DNA from: Sphingopyxis sp. LC81
Lineage (GTDB): Bacteria; Pseudomonadota; Alphaproteobacteria; Sphingomonadales; Sphingomonadaceae
Direction: 5' to 3'
Assembly: GCF_000756375.1 (NCBI RefSeq)
Contig: NZ_JNFD01000035.1
Location: forward strand, 37,501-101,500
DNA length: 64,000 bases
In this document: one piece after another, positions 27,279 to 36,381 of the stretch
Position numbering within the stretch: the stretch's first letter is position 1
Layout of the letters: every line of letters starts with the position of its first letter
Position numbers and translations under genes: made by a program
The notes under the pieces: model-generated
Database searches by the model: none
Seen by the model: the letters and a program-made list of their open reading frames with translations, nothing else
What the model was told of the DNA's origin: nothing

Positions 27279-28432
27279 TCGCCTCCCTTCGTGGTCGCTT
27301 CGGGCGCCTTGAGACGCTTCTGCACTTCGTTGAGCGGCAGATAGGGGGTCACCCCGCGCGCTTCGACAATCGTCTTGTCGACGTTCGACAACACCGTCTC
27401 CATCGTTTCATAATAGAGGCGCTGGCGGGTCACCGCCGGTGCCAGCTTATACTGCTCGTAAATCTTGTCGAACGCCGCGGTGTCACCGCGCGCGCGTTCG
27501 AGCACCTGTTGCTGATAGGCGCGCGCTAGGTTGATCGCCGATTCGCGTTCCTGCCGCGACGCGGTGACTTCCTTGAACGCCTCGTCGACCTGGTTCGGCG
27601 GATCGGCCTGGCGGATCGCGATGCCCTGGATCATCACGCCGGCGCGATACTGGTTGAGCAATTCCTGCATGCGCTGCTGGACCTGCGCCTCGATCTCGAC
27701 GCGGCCGGGGCCGATCGCCTGGACGAGGTCGAAGTTCGCGACCGTCGCGCGCATCGCGCTTTCGGCGACTTCGCGGATCGTGCCTTCGGGGTCGGCGAGC
27801 TGGAAGAAGAAAAGCTCGGGATCGCGCACCGACCAGCGGACCTCATAGGCAAGGTCGACGATGCTCTGGTCGCGCGTCAGGACGAAATTCTCGTCGGTCG
27901 CGTTCGGCGAGCCGACCGCCATCGTGCGGATCGCACGGACGTCCTCGAGCCGGATGCGCTCCACCGGCGCTGGCCAGGTGAGTTTCACGCCGGGCCCGAC
28001 GGTGCGCGAATAGCTGCCGAGGCGCGTGACGACGCCTTCCTTTTCGGGCGGCACGATGTGGAAGGAGGAGAAAAGCACCCATGCGGCGACGAGCGCGAGC
28101 ACCACCCATTTCCAGAGCTTCGCCGAATCGCCAAAATTGAACTGGCCGCCGCCGCCCGAGCCGCCGCCGCCGAAACCGCCCCGTCCCTTGCGCAGCAATT
28201 CGTCGAGCGCCGAAGGGCCGCGCGGCTTTTGCGCGCGCCGCTGGTCGGTGGGATCGGGGGTTACCCACGGATTGCGCGGGCCGGGCTTTTTGCCGTCGCC
28301 CTTTCCGTCGTCATCCCCCTTGCCCGGCCCACTGCCCCACGGACTGTTGGCCATCTGGCTGATCTGATGGAAAAATTGCCGCAATCCTCTCGGGCTGCGG
28401 CGTCCCATGCTGCCGTCAATCTTGTCGTTCAT
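27275..28432 (-). CDS. hflK: FtsH protease activity modulator HflK
   Basis: A 385-residue partner of HflC. It has a long Gly/Pro/Lys-rich cytosolic N-terminus, one TM helix (WVVLALVAAWVLFSSFHIV), then the SPFH domain with VVTRLGSYSRTVGPG and VDLAYEVRWSVRDPE. The ATG at 28432 gives MNDKIDGSMGRRSPRGLRQF. An open extension upstream overlaps the divergent ApbC promoter and is not protein-like. First gene of the hflK-hflC-degP operon. Confidence 0.95.
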   Translation of the reverse strand: MNDKIDGSMGRRSPRGLRQFFHQISQMANSPWGSGPGKGDDDGKGDGKKPGPRNPWVTPDPTDQRRAQKPRGPSALDELLRKGRGGFGGGGSGGGGQFNFGDSAKLWKWVVLALVAAWVLFSSFHIVPPEKEGVVTRLGSYSRTVGPGVKLTWPAPVERIRLEDVRAIRTMAVGSPNATDENFVLTRDQSIVDLAYEVRWSVRDPELFFFQLADPEGTIREVAESAMRATVANFDLVQAIGPGRVEIEAQVQQRMQELLNQYRAGVMIQGIAIRQADPPNQVDEAFKEVTASRQERESAINLARAYQQQVLERARGDTAAFDKIYEQYKLAPAVTRQRLYYETMETVLSNVDKTIVEARGVTPYLPLNEVQKRLKAPEATTKGGE

Positions 28433-28523
28433 AAGGCTTTTATAGGGTCGGCGGGCGCGATTAACAGGGGGTGCGCACGAAAATGGCTGGCAAACCGACC
28501 GATCATGCCTATCTGGCGCGGAC

Positions 28524-29513
28524 ATGACCGAACAAAGCGCCGATATCGCCCGCCTGACCGCCGCCGCCGCCGACCTCAGTGGAGGACGGTCGTCAGGACT
28601 GCGAATGCTCGACGATTCGGGATTGCTCGCGGTGGTGCTCGATGTGTCGGGGCTTGCCGTCGAAGAGCGCCAGCCGCTCGAGGACAAGCTCCGCGCCGGC
28701 CTGCTCGCCGAAGCGGGCGTCCGCGAGGTCCGCATCGCGATGACCGCCGAAAAGAAAGCGATGACGATCATCGCGGTCGGCAGCGGCAAGGGCGGGGTCG
28801 GCAAATCGACCCTCGCCGCGAACCTCGCCGTCGCGCTCCGCCGTCTCGGCGTGAAGGTCGGGCTGGTCGACGCCGATATTTACGGACCTTCCCAACCCCG
28901 ATTGATGGACAGCGAGGGCGTGAAGCCCGAAGCGCGCGGGTCGAAACTCGCCCCCGTCCCCAATGCCTATGGCGTGCCGATGCTGTCGACCGGCCAGATC
29001 GCGGCGCCGGGACAGGCGATCGCGTGGCGCGGGCCGATGGCGGGCAAGGCGCTCGAACAGCTCGTCGATGCAAGCTGGGGCGATATCGACACGCTTGTCG
29101 TCGACCTGCCCCCCGGCACCGGCGACGTCCAGCTGACGATGATCCAGCGGCACAAGCCCGCGGGCGCGGTGATCGTATCCACCCCGCAGGACCTCGCGCT
29201 GATGGACGCGACGCGCGCGGTCAGCCTGTTCGAACAGGCCGATGTGCCGATCATCGGGCTTGTCGAGAATATGGCGGGCTATGCCTGCCCGCATTGCGGC
29301 GAGGTCAGCGACCCGTTCGGGTGCGGCGGCGCCGAGGCGGCGGCGGGGACGATGGGGCTCGACTTTCTCGGGCGCGTGCCGCTGTCGATGGGCATCCGCC
29401 TCGCGAGCGACGGCGGGGTTCCGCCCGCGGCGGGAACCGATCCCGCAGGCGAGCCATTCCATGCGATAGCGGCGAAGGTCGCCGACTGGCTGAACACGCG
29501 AAAGGGGCGATGA
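28524..29513 (+). CDS. apbC: Mrp/ApbC-type Fe-S cluster carrier ATPase
   Basis: A 329-residue P-loop ATPase of the Mrp/NBP35 family that carries and inserts [4Fe-4S] clusters. The deviant Walker motif GSGKGGVGKST is at residues 86-96. A CxxC pair near residue 255 (YACPHCGE) would bridge the cluster at the dimer interface. The N-terminal MIP18-like region is short and divergent. It is divergent from hflK across 91 bases and overlaps the CoA-binding gene by ATGA. Confidence 0.93.
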   Translation: MTEQSADIARLTAAAADLSGGRSSGLRMLDDSGLLAVVLDVSGLAVEERQPLEDKLRAGLLAEAGVREVRIAMTAEKKAMTIIAVGSGKGGVGKSTLAANLAVALRRLGVKVGLVDADIYGPSQPRLMDSEGVKPEARGSKLAPVPNAYGVPMLSTGQIAAPGQAIAWRGPMAGKALEQLVDASWGDIDTLVVDLPPGTGDVQLTMIQRHKPAGAVIVSTPQDLALMDATRAVSLFEQADVPIIGLVENMAGYACPHCGEVSDPFGCGGAEAAAGTMGLDFLGRVPLSMGIRLASDGGVPPAAGTDPAGEPFHAIAAKVADWLNTRKGR

Positions 29514-29935
29514 TGGCGATCAACGACGAAGGCGAAATCCGCGAGTTGCTCGGGCAGAAACGCCGCATCGCGGTCGTTGGCGCATCGCCCAACCCGGCAC
29601 GCCCGTCGAACGGCGTCCTCGCCTTTCTCGTGGGCCAAGGCCATGATGTGATCGCGGTGAACCCCGGCCATGCCGGCAAGACGATCCACGGCGCGCCCGT
29701 CGTCGCGACGCTCGCCGATGTCGAACCGCCCGCCGAGCTCGTCGACATCTTCCGCAACAGCGCCGACGCCGGCACCGCGGTCGACGAGGCGATCGTTCAT
29801 GGCGCGAAGGCGGTGTGGATGCAGATCGGCGTCATCGACGAGGCCGCGGCGAAACGCGCCGAGGCCGCGGGACTGACCGTGGTCATGGACCGCTGCCCCA
29901 AGGTCGAGATCCCGCGACTCGGCCTGCTGAAGTGA
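29510..29935 (+). CDS. CoA-binding protein (YccU-like)
   Basis: A 141-residue Rossmann-fold CoA-binding domain protein. It shows IAVVGASPNPARPSNGV, IAVNPGHAG, and VWMQIGVIDEAAAKRAEAAGL with a final VMDRCPKVE, as in the YccU family related to succinyl-CoA synthetase alpha. Biological role is unclear. Its ATG (29510, with another in-frame ATG at 29513) overlaps the apbC stop. The stop overlaps the GTG of the next gene, so three genes are coupled. Confidence 0.9.
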   Translation: MMAINDEGEIRELLGQKRRIAVVGASPNPARPSNGVLAFLVGQGHDVIAVNPGHAGKTIHGAPVVATLADVEPPAELVDIFRNSADAGTAVDEAIVHGAKAVWMQIGVIDEAAAKRAEAAGLTVVMDRCPKVEIPRLGLLK

Positions 29936-30528
29936 AGGCCGCGCTTTCGCTGCTCACCGCGACCATGCTCGCGGGATACGCCACGACGTCCGTCGCCAAT
30001 AGCCCGCAGGATGCGTTCTTCGCGTCACTCTCCGCACGCTGCGGCCAAGCCTATGCCGGCCGCCTCGCGAGCGATCAGGAGGCCGATTCCGAGATGCGGG
30101 GCAAGGCGATGGTGATGCACATCCGCCATTGCACACCCGACCGGATCGAAATTCCTTTCCACATCGATGGGCTGGCCGAAAACGGCGGCTGGGACCGCTC
30201 GCGGACGTGGATCATCAGCCGGACGCCCACGGGCCTCCGCTTCAAGCACGACCATCGCCACGCCGACGGCAAGCCCGACGCGGTCACCCTCTATGGCGGC
30301 GACACGACCGATGGCGGGACGGCGACGCGCCAGACCTTCCCCGTCGACGCCGAATCGATCGCGATGTTCACCGCAACCGGCCGCAGCGTTTCGAATAGCA
30401 ATATCTGGTCGGCCGAAACGACCGACGCGGGCTTCACCTACGGCCTCGACCGGCAGGGTCGGCATTTTCGCGTCGTCTTCGACTATGCAAAGCCGGTGAC
30501 GCCGCCGCCCGCGCCCTGGGGTTGGTAA
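29932..30528 (+). CDS. Exported protein of unknown function, degenerate lipobox
   Basis: A 198-residue protein starting at GTG 29932, overlapping the previous stop as GTGA. The N-terminus KAALSLLTATMLAGYATTS is a signal peptide. The LAGY-ATTS segment looks like a lipobox in which the lipidated cysteine is tyrosine (TAC instead of TGC). The mature part contains C-x-QAY, HCTPDRIEIPF and a DHRHADGKPDAVTLYGGDTTDGG motif, and ends in a proline-rich tail. I know no function for it; the context suggests a periplasmic protein. Confidence 0.7.
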   Translation: MKAALSLLTATMLAGYATTSVANSPQDAFFASLSARCGQAYAGRLASDQEADSEMRGKAMVMHIRHCTPDRIEIPFHIDGLAENGGWDRSRTWIISRTPTGLRFKHDHRHADGKPDAVTLYGGDTTDGGTATRQTFPVDAESIAMFTATGRSVSNSNIWSAETTDAGFTYGLDRQGRHFRVVFDYAKPVTPPPAPWGW

Positions 30529-30578
30529 GGAACCGATTCACCCGCCATGCGCTAGGTCGCATCGACGGGAGAAAATAT

Positions 30579-31292
30579 ATGCGCACCCAGACCCTTATGC
30601 TGATCCCGCTGCTCGCGCTCGGCGCGTGTAGTGAAAAGGCGCCTGACCCGCGCGGCGTCGGGCACGACGAAACCCTGCTCTCGGTCTCGGCGACCGGCCG
30701 CTCCGAAACGCGGCCCGACGAGGCGCGCTTCACCGCCGGCGTGAGCACGATCGCCGCATCGGCCGAGGCCGCGACGCAGCGCAACAATGAAACGATGACC
30801 AAGGTGACCGAGGCGCTCAAAGCCTTTGGTGTCGCGGGCAAGGATCTGCAGACGCGCCAGCTGACCGTGAACCGGATCGACTGGGGCGCCAACAAGGGCA
30901 AGTTTGAAGCCGTCAATCAGGTCGAGGTCCGCATGCGCGCGGTCGACAAGGCGGGCGAGGCCGTCGCCGCGACCACAGAGGCGGGCGCCAATGTCCTGTC
31001 GGGGCCGACGCTGCGCGTCTCCGATCAGGAAGCCGCGACCAAATCGGCCTATGCCGCCGCCTATCGCGCCGCCCGCGCCCGCGCCGACGCCTATGCCGGC
31101 GCCGCGGGGCTCAAGATCGACCGGGTGCTGACGATCCGCGACGGCGGCGACAGCGCGCCGCCGATGCCTTATGTCGGCGGGGTCGCTTATGAGACAGCCG
31201 CACAGTCGGCCAACGCCGCCCCGCCGTTCAATCCGGGCGTCAGCGAATCGCAGGTTTCGGTGCGCGTCGACTTCGCTTTGTCGGAGAAATAG
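30579..31292 (+). CDS. SIMPL (DUF541) domain lipoprotein
   Basis: A 237-residue lipoprotein with lipobox LALGAC near residue 16, followed by a SIMPL/DUF541 domain. The domain shows LLSVSATGRSETRPDEA, the KDLQTRQLTVN segment and the DQEAATKSAYAAAYRAARARADAYA helix. Related periplasmic proteins of this family protect against oxidative or other envelope stress, but the mechanism is unclear. GGGAG upstream supports the ATG at 30579. Confidence 0.88.
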   Translation: MRTQTLMLIPLLALGACSEKAPDPRGVGHDETLLSVSATGRSETRPDEARFTAGVSTIAASAEAATQRNNETMTKVTEALKAFGVAGKDLQTRQLTVNRIDWGANKGKFEAVNQVEVRMRAVDKAGEAVAATTEAGANVLSGPTLRVSDQEAATKSAYAAAYRAARARADAYAGAAGLKIDRVLTIRDGGDSAPPMPYVGGVAYETAAQSANAAPPFNPGVSESQVSVRVDFALSEK

Positions 31293-31381
31293 GGGACACC
31301 ATATCCATCGCCCCTACGAAGGCGACGCGGAGAACCAAAAGGCTTTGCGTCGCCGACTCACGCCGCTTATCAGCGTCGTCG

Positions 31382-33670
31382 ATGGCCGGCATTCGCGACA
31401 CTGTGGGGAAAAGCAAATCGCGCCTGCCGCACGTCAGTCGCCGCTCGCTGCTCGTCGGCGCGATCGCGGCGGGCGGACTCGCCATCGCGTGGAGCCTGTG
31501 GCCGCGCGACTATCAGCCCAACCTCACCGCCGCCCCCGACGAACATATCTTCAACGCCTTCCTGAAGATCGGCGACGACGGCCACATCAGCGCGATCGTG
31601 CCGCAATGCGAAATGGGCCAGGGCGTCACCACGCTGCTGCCGCAGATCATGGCCGACGAGCTCGGCGCCGACTGGCGCACGATCGCGGTCGAGAGCGCGC
31701 CGATCAACCCGCTCTACACCAACACGCTGCTCGTCGACGAAGATAGCGCGGTCTTCACCCCGCGCGCGGGCGTTCCCGATTTCGTGTCCGACGTGCGCAG
31801 CTGGGCGCGCCGCGAATGGGCGGTGCGCCACGCGGTGATGCTCACCGCCAACAGCTCGTCGGTGCGCATGTTCGAAGCGCCGTGCCGCGCGGCGGCGGCG
31901 CAGGCACGCGCGCTGCTGATGATGGCCGCCGCCAATCGCTGGGACGCCGATTGGGAAGAATGCGACACGCAGGACGGCTTTGTCGTCCATGGCAAGAAGC
32001 GCCTGCGCTTTGGCGACGTCGCGGCGGCCGCGGCGCTGCTCGAACCGCCCGCCGAGCCCGTCTATCGCGCGAGCAGCTCGGACCCGCTTTATGGCAAGGA
32101 ACTGACCCGGCTCGACCTGCCTGCCAAGATCGACGGGTCGGCCAATTATGCGGGCGACATTCGCCTGCCCGACATGGTGTTCGCGGCGATCCGCCAGGGC
32201 CCGCTCGGTGCGACGCGGCTGAAAAACATCGACCGTAAAAAGGGACTCGCCTCGCCCGGCCTGTTGCATGTCGTCACGCACGAACGCTGGGTCGCGGCGG
32301 TCGCGCGCAACTGGTGGGCCGCGAACCGCGCGCTCGACCGCTTCGCGCCCACCTTCGAAACCGAAGGCACGCCGATTTCAACGGGCCGGATCGACACGGC
32401 GCTGAAATCGGCGCTGAAGGACGACGGCTATCGCATCGCGAGCGAAGGCGATGTCGCCGGGGCGATGGAAGGACGGCAGAAAATCGCCGCCGAATATGCC
32501 GTCGCCCCCGCGCTCCACGCCGCCATCGAAACGCGCACCGCGACCGCGGCGCCCGATCGCGGCGGGCTGCGCGTCTGGGTCGCGACACAAGCCCCCACGC
32601 AATGCCGCGACGCCATCGCCAGAGCGACCGGGCTGGCGCCCGCCAATGTCACTTTGTTCCCGATGATGGCGGGCGGATCGTTCGACGCGTGCCTCGACCA
32701 CAGCGCCGCGGTGCAGGCGGCGATCATCGCGCTTCAGATCAAGCGTCCGGTCCAGCTCGCCTGGTCGCGCGCTGAAGAGATTATGCGCCTGCCGCCGCGC
32801 GCGCCCGCGCGCGCCAAGCTGACCGCGACACTCAACGCCGCCGGCGGGATCGACGCGCTGGTGACGCGCATCGCCGTCCCCTCGACCAACCATGAGTTTC
32901 GCGACCGGCTGTTCGATAACACGCCGCCGGACGTCGCGCAGCGCGCGGCCGCAGGCAACCCCGATGCCGCCGCGGTCGAGGGCGCGGCGAGCGGCTATGC
33001 GATCCCGCACATCGCGGTCGATCATTGCCCCGCCGACATCGGTCTGCCGACAGGCCGCTGGCGCGGCAACGCCGACAGCTACACCGCCTTTTTCACCGAA
33101 TGTTTCGTCGACGAAATGGCGGCGCGCGCCGGGACCGACGCGCTCTCCTATCGCATGGCGATGCTCGGCAATTCGCCGCTGCTCGCGCGCTGTCTGCTCA
33201 CCGCGACCAGCCTTGGCGGCTGGGAGGGCGGATTGTCGGGGACCGCGCAGGGGCTCGCGTGCCATGCCATGCGCGGCAGCCATATCGCGTTGATGGCGAC
33301 CGCGCGGCCAAGCGAGCGCGGGCTGCAGGTCGAGCAATTGGTCGCGGTGGTCGATGCCGGGCGCCTCGTGAACCCGGTGATTGCGCGGCAACAGATCGAG
33401 GGCGGGTTGATCTTCGGCCTCGCCGCCGCCGTGGGCGCGACGACCGACTATGAGGGCGGCCTCGCGACCGCGCGCAAATTGGGCCAGCTCGGCCTGCCCG
33501 ACCTGTCGCAAACGCCGCAGATATTGGTCGAGTTCGTCGAAAGCGACCGCGAGCCCGGCGGGCTCGGCGAAATCGGCGTTCCCGTCGTCGCCCCCGCCAT
33601 CGCTAATGCGATGTTCGCCGCGACGGGCCGCCGCATCCGCCGTATCCCGCTTTCGGCGCACCCGCTGTGA
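31382..33670 (+). CDS. Xanthine dehydrogenase-family molybdopterin-binding subunit
   Basis: A 762-residue large subunit related to isoquinoline 1-oxidoreductase beta (IorB). A Tat signal (SRRSLLVGAIAAGG) precedes molybdenum-cofactor segments such as QCEMGQGVTTLLPQIMADEL and AGGSFD. The C-terminal GGLGEIGVP carries the expected catalytic glutamate. Such subunits normally pair with a small [2Fe-2S] protein, but none is encoded next to it here. Its stop overlaps the GTG of hemH as GTGA. Probably a periplasmic oxidoreductase of aldehydes or N-heterocycles; substrate unknown. Confidence 0.88.
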   Translation: MAGIRDTVGKSKSRLPHVSRRSLLVGAIAAGGLAIAWSLWPRDYQPNLTAAPDEHIFNAFLKIGDDGHISAIVPQCEMGQGVTTLLPQIMADELGADWRTIAVESAPINPLYTNTLLVDEDSAVFTPRAGVPDFVSDVRSWARREWAVRHAVMLTANSSSVRMFEAPCRAAAAQARALLMMAAANRWDADWEECDTQDGFVVHGKKRLRFGDVAAAAALLEPPAEPVYRASSSDPLYGKELTRLDLPAKIDGSANYAGDIRLPDMVFAAIRQGPLGATRLKNIDRKKGLASPGLLHVVTHERWVAAVARNWWAANRALDRFAPTFETEGTPISTGRIDTALKSALKDDGYRIASEGDVAGAMEGRQKIAAEYAVAPALHAAIETRTATAAPDRGGLRVWVATQAPTQCRDAIARATGLAPANVTLFPMMAGGSFDACLDHSAAVQAAIIALQIKRPVQLAWSRAEEIMRLPPRAPARAKLTATLNAAGGIDALVTRIAVPSTNHEFRDRLFDNTPPDVAQRAAAGNPDAAAVEGAASGYAIPHIAVDHCPADIGLPTGRWRGNADSYTAFFTECFVDEMAARAGTDALSYRMAMLGNSPLLARCLLTATSLGGWEGGLSGTAQGLACHAMRGSHIALMATARPSERGLQVEQLVAVVDAGRLVNPVIARQQIEGGLIFGLAAAVGATTDYEGGLATARKLGQLGLPDLSQTPQILVEFVESDREPGGLGEIGVPVVAPAIANAMFAATGRRIRRIPLSAHPL

Positions 33671-34638
33671 GCGCGCCGCCGCAAATCGGCGTGCTGCTGG
33701 TCAACCTCGGCACCCCCGATGCCCCCGATGCGCGCTCGGTACGGCGCTACCTTGCCGAATTCCTGTCCGACCGCCGCGTCGTCGAAATCCCGCAGATCCT
33801 GTGGCAGCCGATCCTGCGCGGGATCATCCTGACCACCCGCCCGAAGAAATCGGCGCATGCCTACGCGCAAGTGTGGACCGACGAAGGCTCGCCGCTCGCT
33901 ACGATCACGCGCCGTCAGGCCGAAGCCTTGCAGGCGGCGTTCGGTGAAACGGTACAGGTCGCTTATGCGATGCGCTACGGCGAACCCGCGATCGGCCCCG
34001 CAATCGATGCGCTGAAGGCGGCGGGATGCGACCGCATCCTCGTCGCGCCGCTTTATCCGCAATATTGCGCCGCTACGACCGCAACCGTCGTCGATGCCGT
34101 CGGTGCGCATCTGCAGACGCTGCGCTGGCAACCGGCGCTTCGCTTCCTGCCGCCCTATCATGCCGATGCCGCCTATCTCGGCGCCTTGAAGACTTCGGTG
34201 GAGGAGGGACTGGCCGCGCTCGACTTCACCCCCGACGTCCTGCTCGCCAGCTTCCACGGCATGCCCGAACGCACGCGGACGCTCGGCGACCCCTATCACG
34301 ACCAGTGCCAGGCGACCGCGCGCCGGCTGTCGGACGCGCTCGGCAGGCCGGTCGAGGTCGCCTTCCAGTCGCGCTTCGGGCGCGCCAAATGGCTCGAACC
34401 CGCGACCGATACGCGCCTCGAACAGCTCGGCCGCGAGGGACGCAGTGTCGCGATCTTCGCGCCCGGTTTTGCCGCCGACTGTCTCGAAACGCTCGAGGAG
34501 CTCGCGATTCGCGGCAAGCGGCAGTTCGAAGACGCGGGCGGCAAGAATTTCGCCTATCTCCCGTGCCTCAACGCCGAGGCGCCGGGGATGGCGATGCTGG
34601 AGAGCCTGACGCGCCGCGAGCTCGCGGGCTGGCTCTGA
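33667..34638 (+). CDS. hemH: Ferrochelatase
   Basis: A 323-residue enzyme inserting Fe2+ into protoporphyrin IX in the last step of haem synthesis. It shows IGVLLVNLGTPDAP at the start, the catalytic histidine in SFHGMPERT and a conserved glutamate segment ETLEELAIRG. No transmembrane extension is present. The start is a GTG at 33667 overlapping the upstream stop. Co-transcription with the molybdopterin gene is by position only. Confidence 0.96.
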   Translation: MSAPPQIGVLLVNLGTPDAPDARSVRRYLAEFLSDRRVVEIPQILWQPILRGIILTTRPKKSAHAYAQVWTDEGSPLATITRRQAEALQAAFGETVQVAYAMRYGEPAIGPAIDALKAAGCDRILVAPLYPQYCAATTATVVDAVGAHLQTLRWQPALRFLPPYHADAAYLGALKTSVEEGLAALDFTPDVLLASFHGMPERTRTLGDPYHDQCQATARRLSDALGRPVEVAFQSRFGRAKWLEPATDTRLEQLGREGRSVAIFAPGFAADCLETLEELAIRGKRQFEDAGGKNFAYLPCLNAEAPGMAMLESLTRRELAGWL

Positions 34639-34732
34639 TCGCGGCCGCTTACCAACTGTTTAGGTCCATGCGCTAAATTGGTCCAAGGTGGCGCCGAAAA
34701 GGCCCGGCCCCGCACGAATTTGGAGGTACGTC

Positions 34733-36277
34733 ATGAGCCAGCTCGAATCGGCAGCGCTGACGCTGGCCGGGGTCACGCTGGCCTTTCTGGCGGTCGTCTT
34801 CGCCATATGGTGGCTTCGCCGTCCGCGCACCGCCCCCGCCGCGCCGCGCCAACCGCGAGCGCCGGGCGAAAGCCGCCTGCCAAAGCTGTCGCGTCGAGCG
34901 GAGCCAAAGCTGGAAGAAGTCGAAATCTCCCCGTCGCGGCTCGCGCGGATCAGCCGCAAGACCCCGCTCGAAATACCGGCCGAGCCCGAATATGAAACCG
35001 ACCCCCAACCGGCCGCCGATATCGAACCCGTCGAAACCGCACTCGAATCGATGATTTCCGAGGTCGAGGAAGAAGCCCAGCGGATCGAGACGGTCGATGC
35101 CGAGGAGGTGACGCTTCGCCTCGTTCCCCAGATTCCGCCGCGCGACGCCATATCGACGAACAGCTGGCTCGGCGGCCGTCCGCACCCCCCCGCCGGCATG
35201 GAATGGCCGAGGATCGACGATCAGCCGGCGGATTTTCTGGCGCAGATCGGCTGCGCCGACCTGCCGCGGGATTTGTGGGGCGGGCTGGGGCCGCGCGACG
35301 GCGCGCTCGCCTTCTTCATCCACCGCCGCAAGCATGAGCTGCGCGTCCTGCACCTGCGCGATACCGGCATGCCGGTTACGCCGCCCTTCACGCTCAACGA
35401 TCCCGAGGGCTGGTTTGGCCCGCATGGCGGCCTCGCTTCGGGCGATCTCGGCGCCTTCGCCGTGCGTGCCTTTCCCGAATGGCCCGTCGACCTCGTCGCC
35501 GTCCGCCCCGGCGATGCCGATCCGCGCAGCGAAGGCGATCCGAACGAGCCCGGCGCCGCGCTCCATGATCGCGGCTACGACATCGCCGACCCCGCCTTCC
35601 ACCCGTTCGACTGGGGCAGCATGACCGCGATGGTCGCGTTGCTCGAACAGCGGCTCGACCGGCTGATGACCGAAACGCCTCCCGGGGCCGATGCCGACAA
35701 TTCCGGCGAAATGGAACAATGCGCCGCACTCAACCGCGAAGCGCGCGCGCGCACCGAAGAGATTATCGCGATTGTCCGCGACAGCGCGGCGCGCGCCGAT
35801 TTCTCGGCCAGCGACGCAACGGCGGTGATGGCGGGGCTGCACGCGATCCGCTGGGTCAAGGTGATCCGCTCGGCCGACCCCGAAACGGGCGCCGAACAGA
35901 TCGAGACGATCACCCTGCCGCTGACGACGCACCGCGCCGATGCGAATCTGTGGGTTCACGATTATCAGACGATCCTGTTCGATCGCGCAAAACATGCCTG
36001 GTGCGCCAATCCCGACAATCTGTCGGCGCCGGCGCGCGCCCTTTTCGAGCCCTGGTGGCGCACGCTGGCCGAGCGCGAAATGGCAGCGATGGGGCATGAG
36101 CCCTTTCGCCACGTCCCCGACTATGACGAGGAACGCGACGCGGTTTTGCTCGAACTGCCGACCAGCGGATTGATGAGCCGTATCTTTGGCGACCGCGACA
36201 ATCTGGTGGTGACGATCGACAAGGCCGACCTTGCGATCGGCGACTTTTCAAAACTGCGCGTACAGATGAGCAGCTAA
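34733..36277 (+). CDS. DUF1963 (YwqG-like) membrane-anchored protein
   Basis: A 514-residue protein. A single N-terminal TM helix (LAGVTLAFLAVVFAIWWL) is followed by a charged disordered linker to about residue 135. The DUF1963-like domain follows, with SWLGGRPHPPAGMEWP, FLAQIGCADLP and a later LLELPTSGLM segment. The function of the family is not known. TGGAGG before the ATG at 34733 is a strong start; an in-frame ATG at 34688 would only add residues before the TM helix. Confidence 0.8.
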   Translation: MSQLESAALTLAGVTLAFLAVVFAIWWLRRPRTAPAAPRQPRAPGESRLPKLSRRAEPKLEEVEISPSRLARISRKTPLEIPAEPEYETDPQPAADIEPVETALESMISEVEEEAQRIETVDAEEVTLRLVPQIPPRDAISTNSWLGGRPHPPAGMEWPRIDDQPADFLAQIGCADLPRDLWGGLGPRDGALAFFIHRRKHELRVLHLRDTGMPVTPPFTLNDPEGWFGPHGGLASGDLGAFAVRAFPEWPVDLVAVRPGDADPRSEGDPNEPGAALHDRGYDIADPAFHPFDWGSMTAMVALLEQRLDRLMTETPPGADADNSGEMEQCAALNREARARTEEIIAIVRDSAARADFSASDATAVMAGLHAIRWVKVIRSADPETGAEQIETITLPLTTHRADANLWVHDYQTILFDRAKHAWCANPDNLSAPARALFEPWWRTLAEREMAAMGHEPFRHVPDYDEERDAVLLELPTSGLMSRIFGDRDNLVVTIDKADLAIGDFSKLRVQMSS

Positions 36278-36381
36278 CCCCCTACCCCTTGAATAGCTTT
36301 GCGATTGACGTTCCGGTAAACTTGCGGCGGCCGCTTGCGCGGCCTAGTCATGGTCCATAACTCTGTGGGAGAGCTGGATTT

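Noticed and set aside
27275..28804. Longer hflK reading from an upstream start
   Set aside because: The extra 124 residues are Ser/Arg-rich antisense of apbC; the ATG at 28432 gives the family N-terminus.
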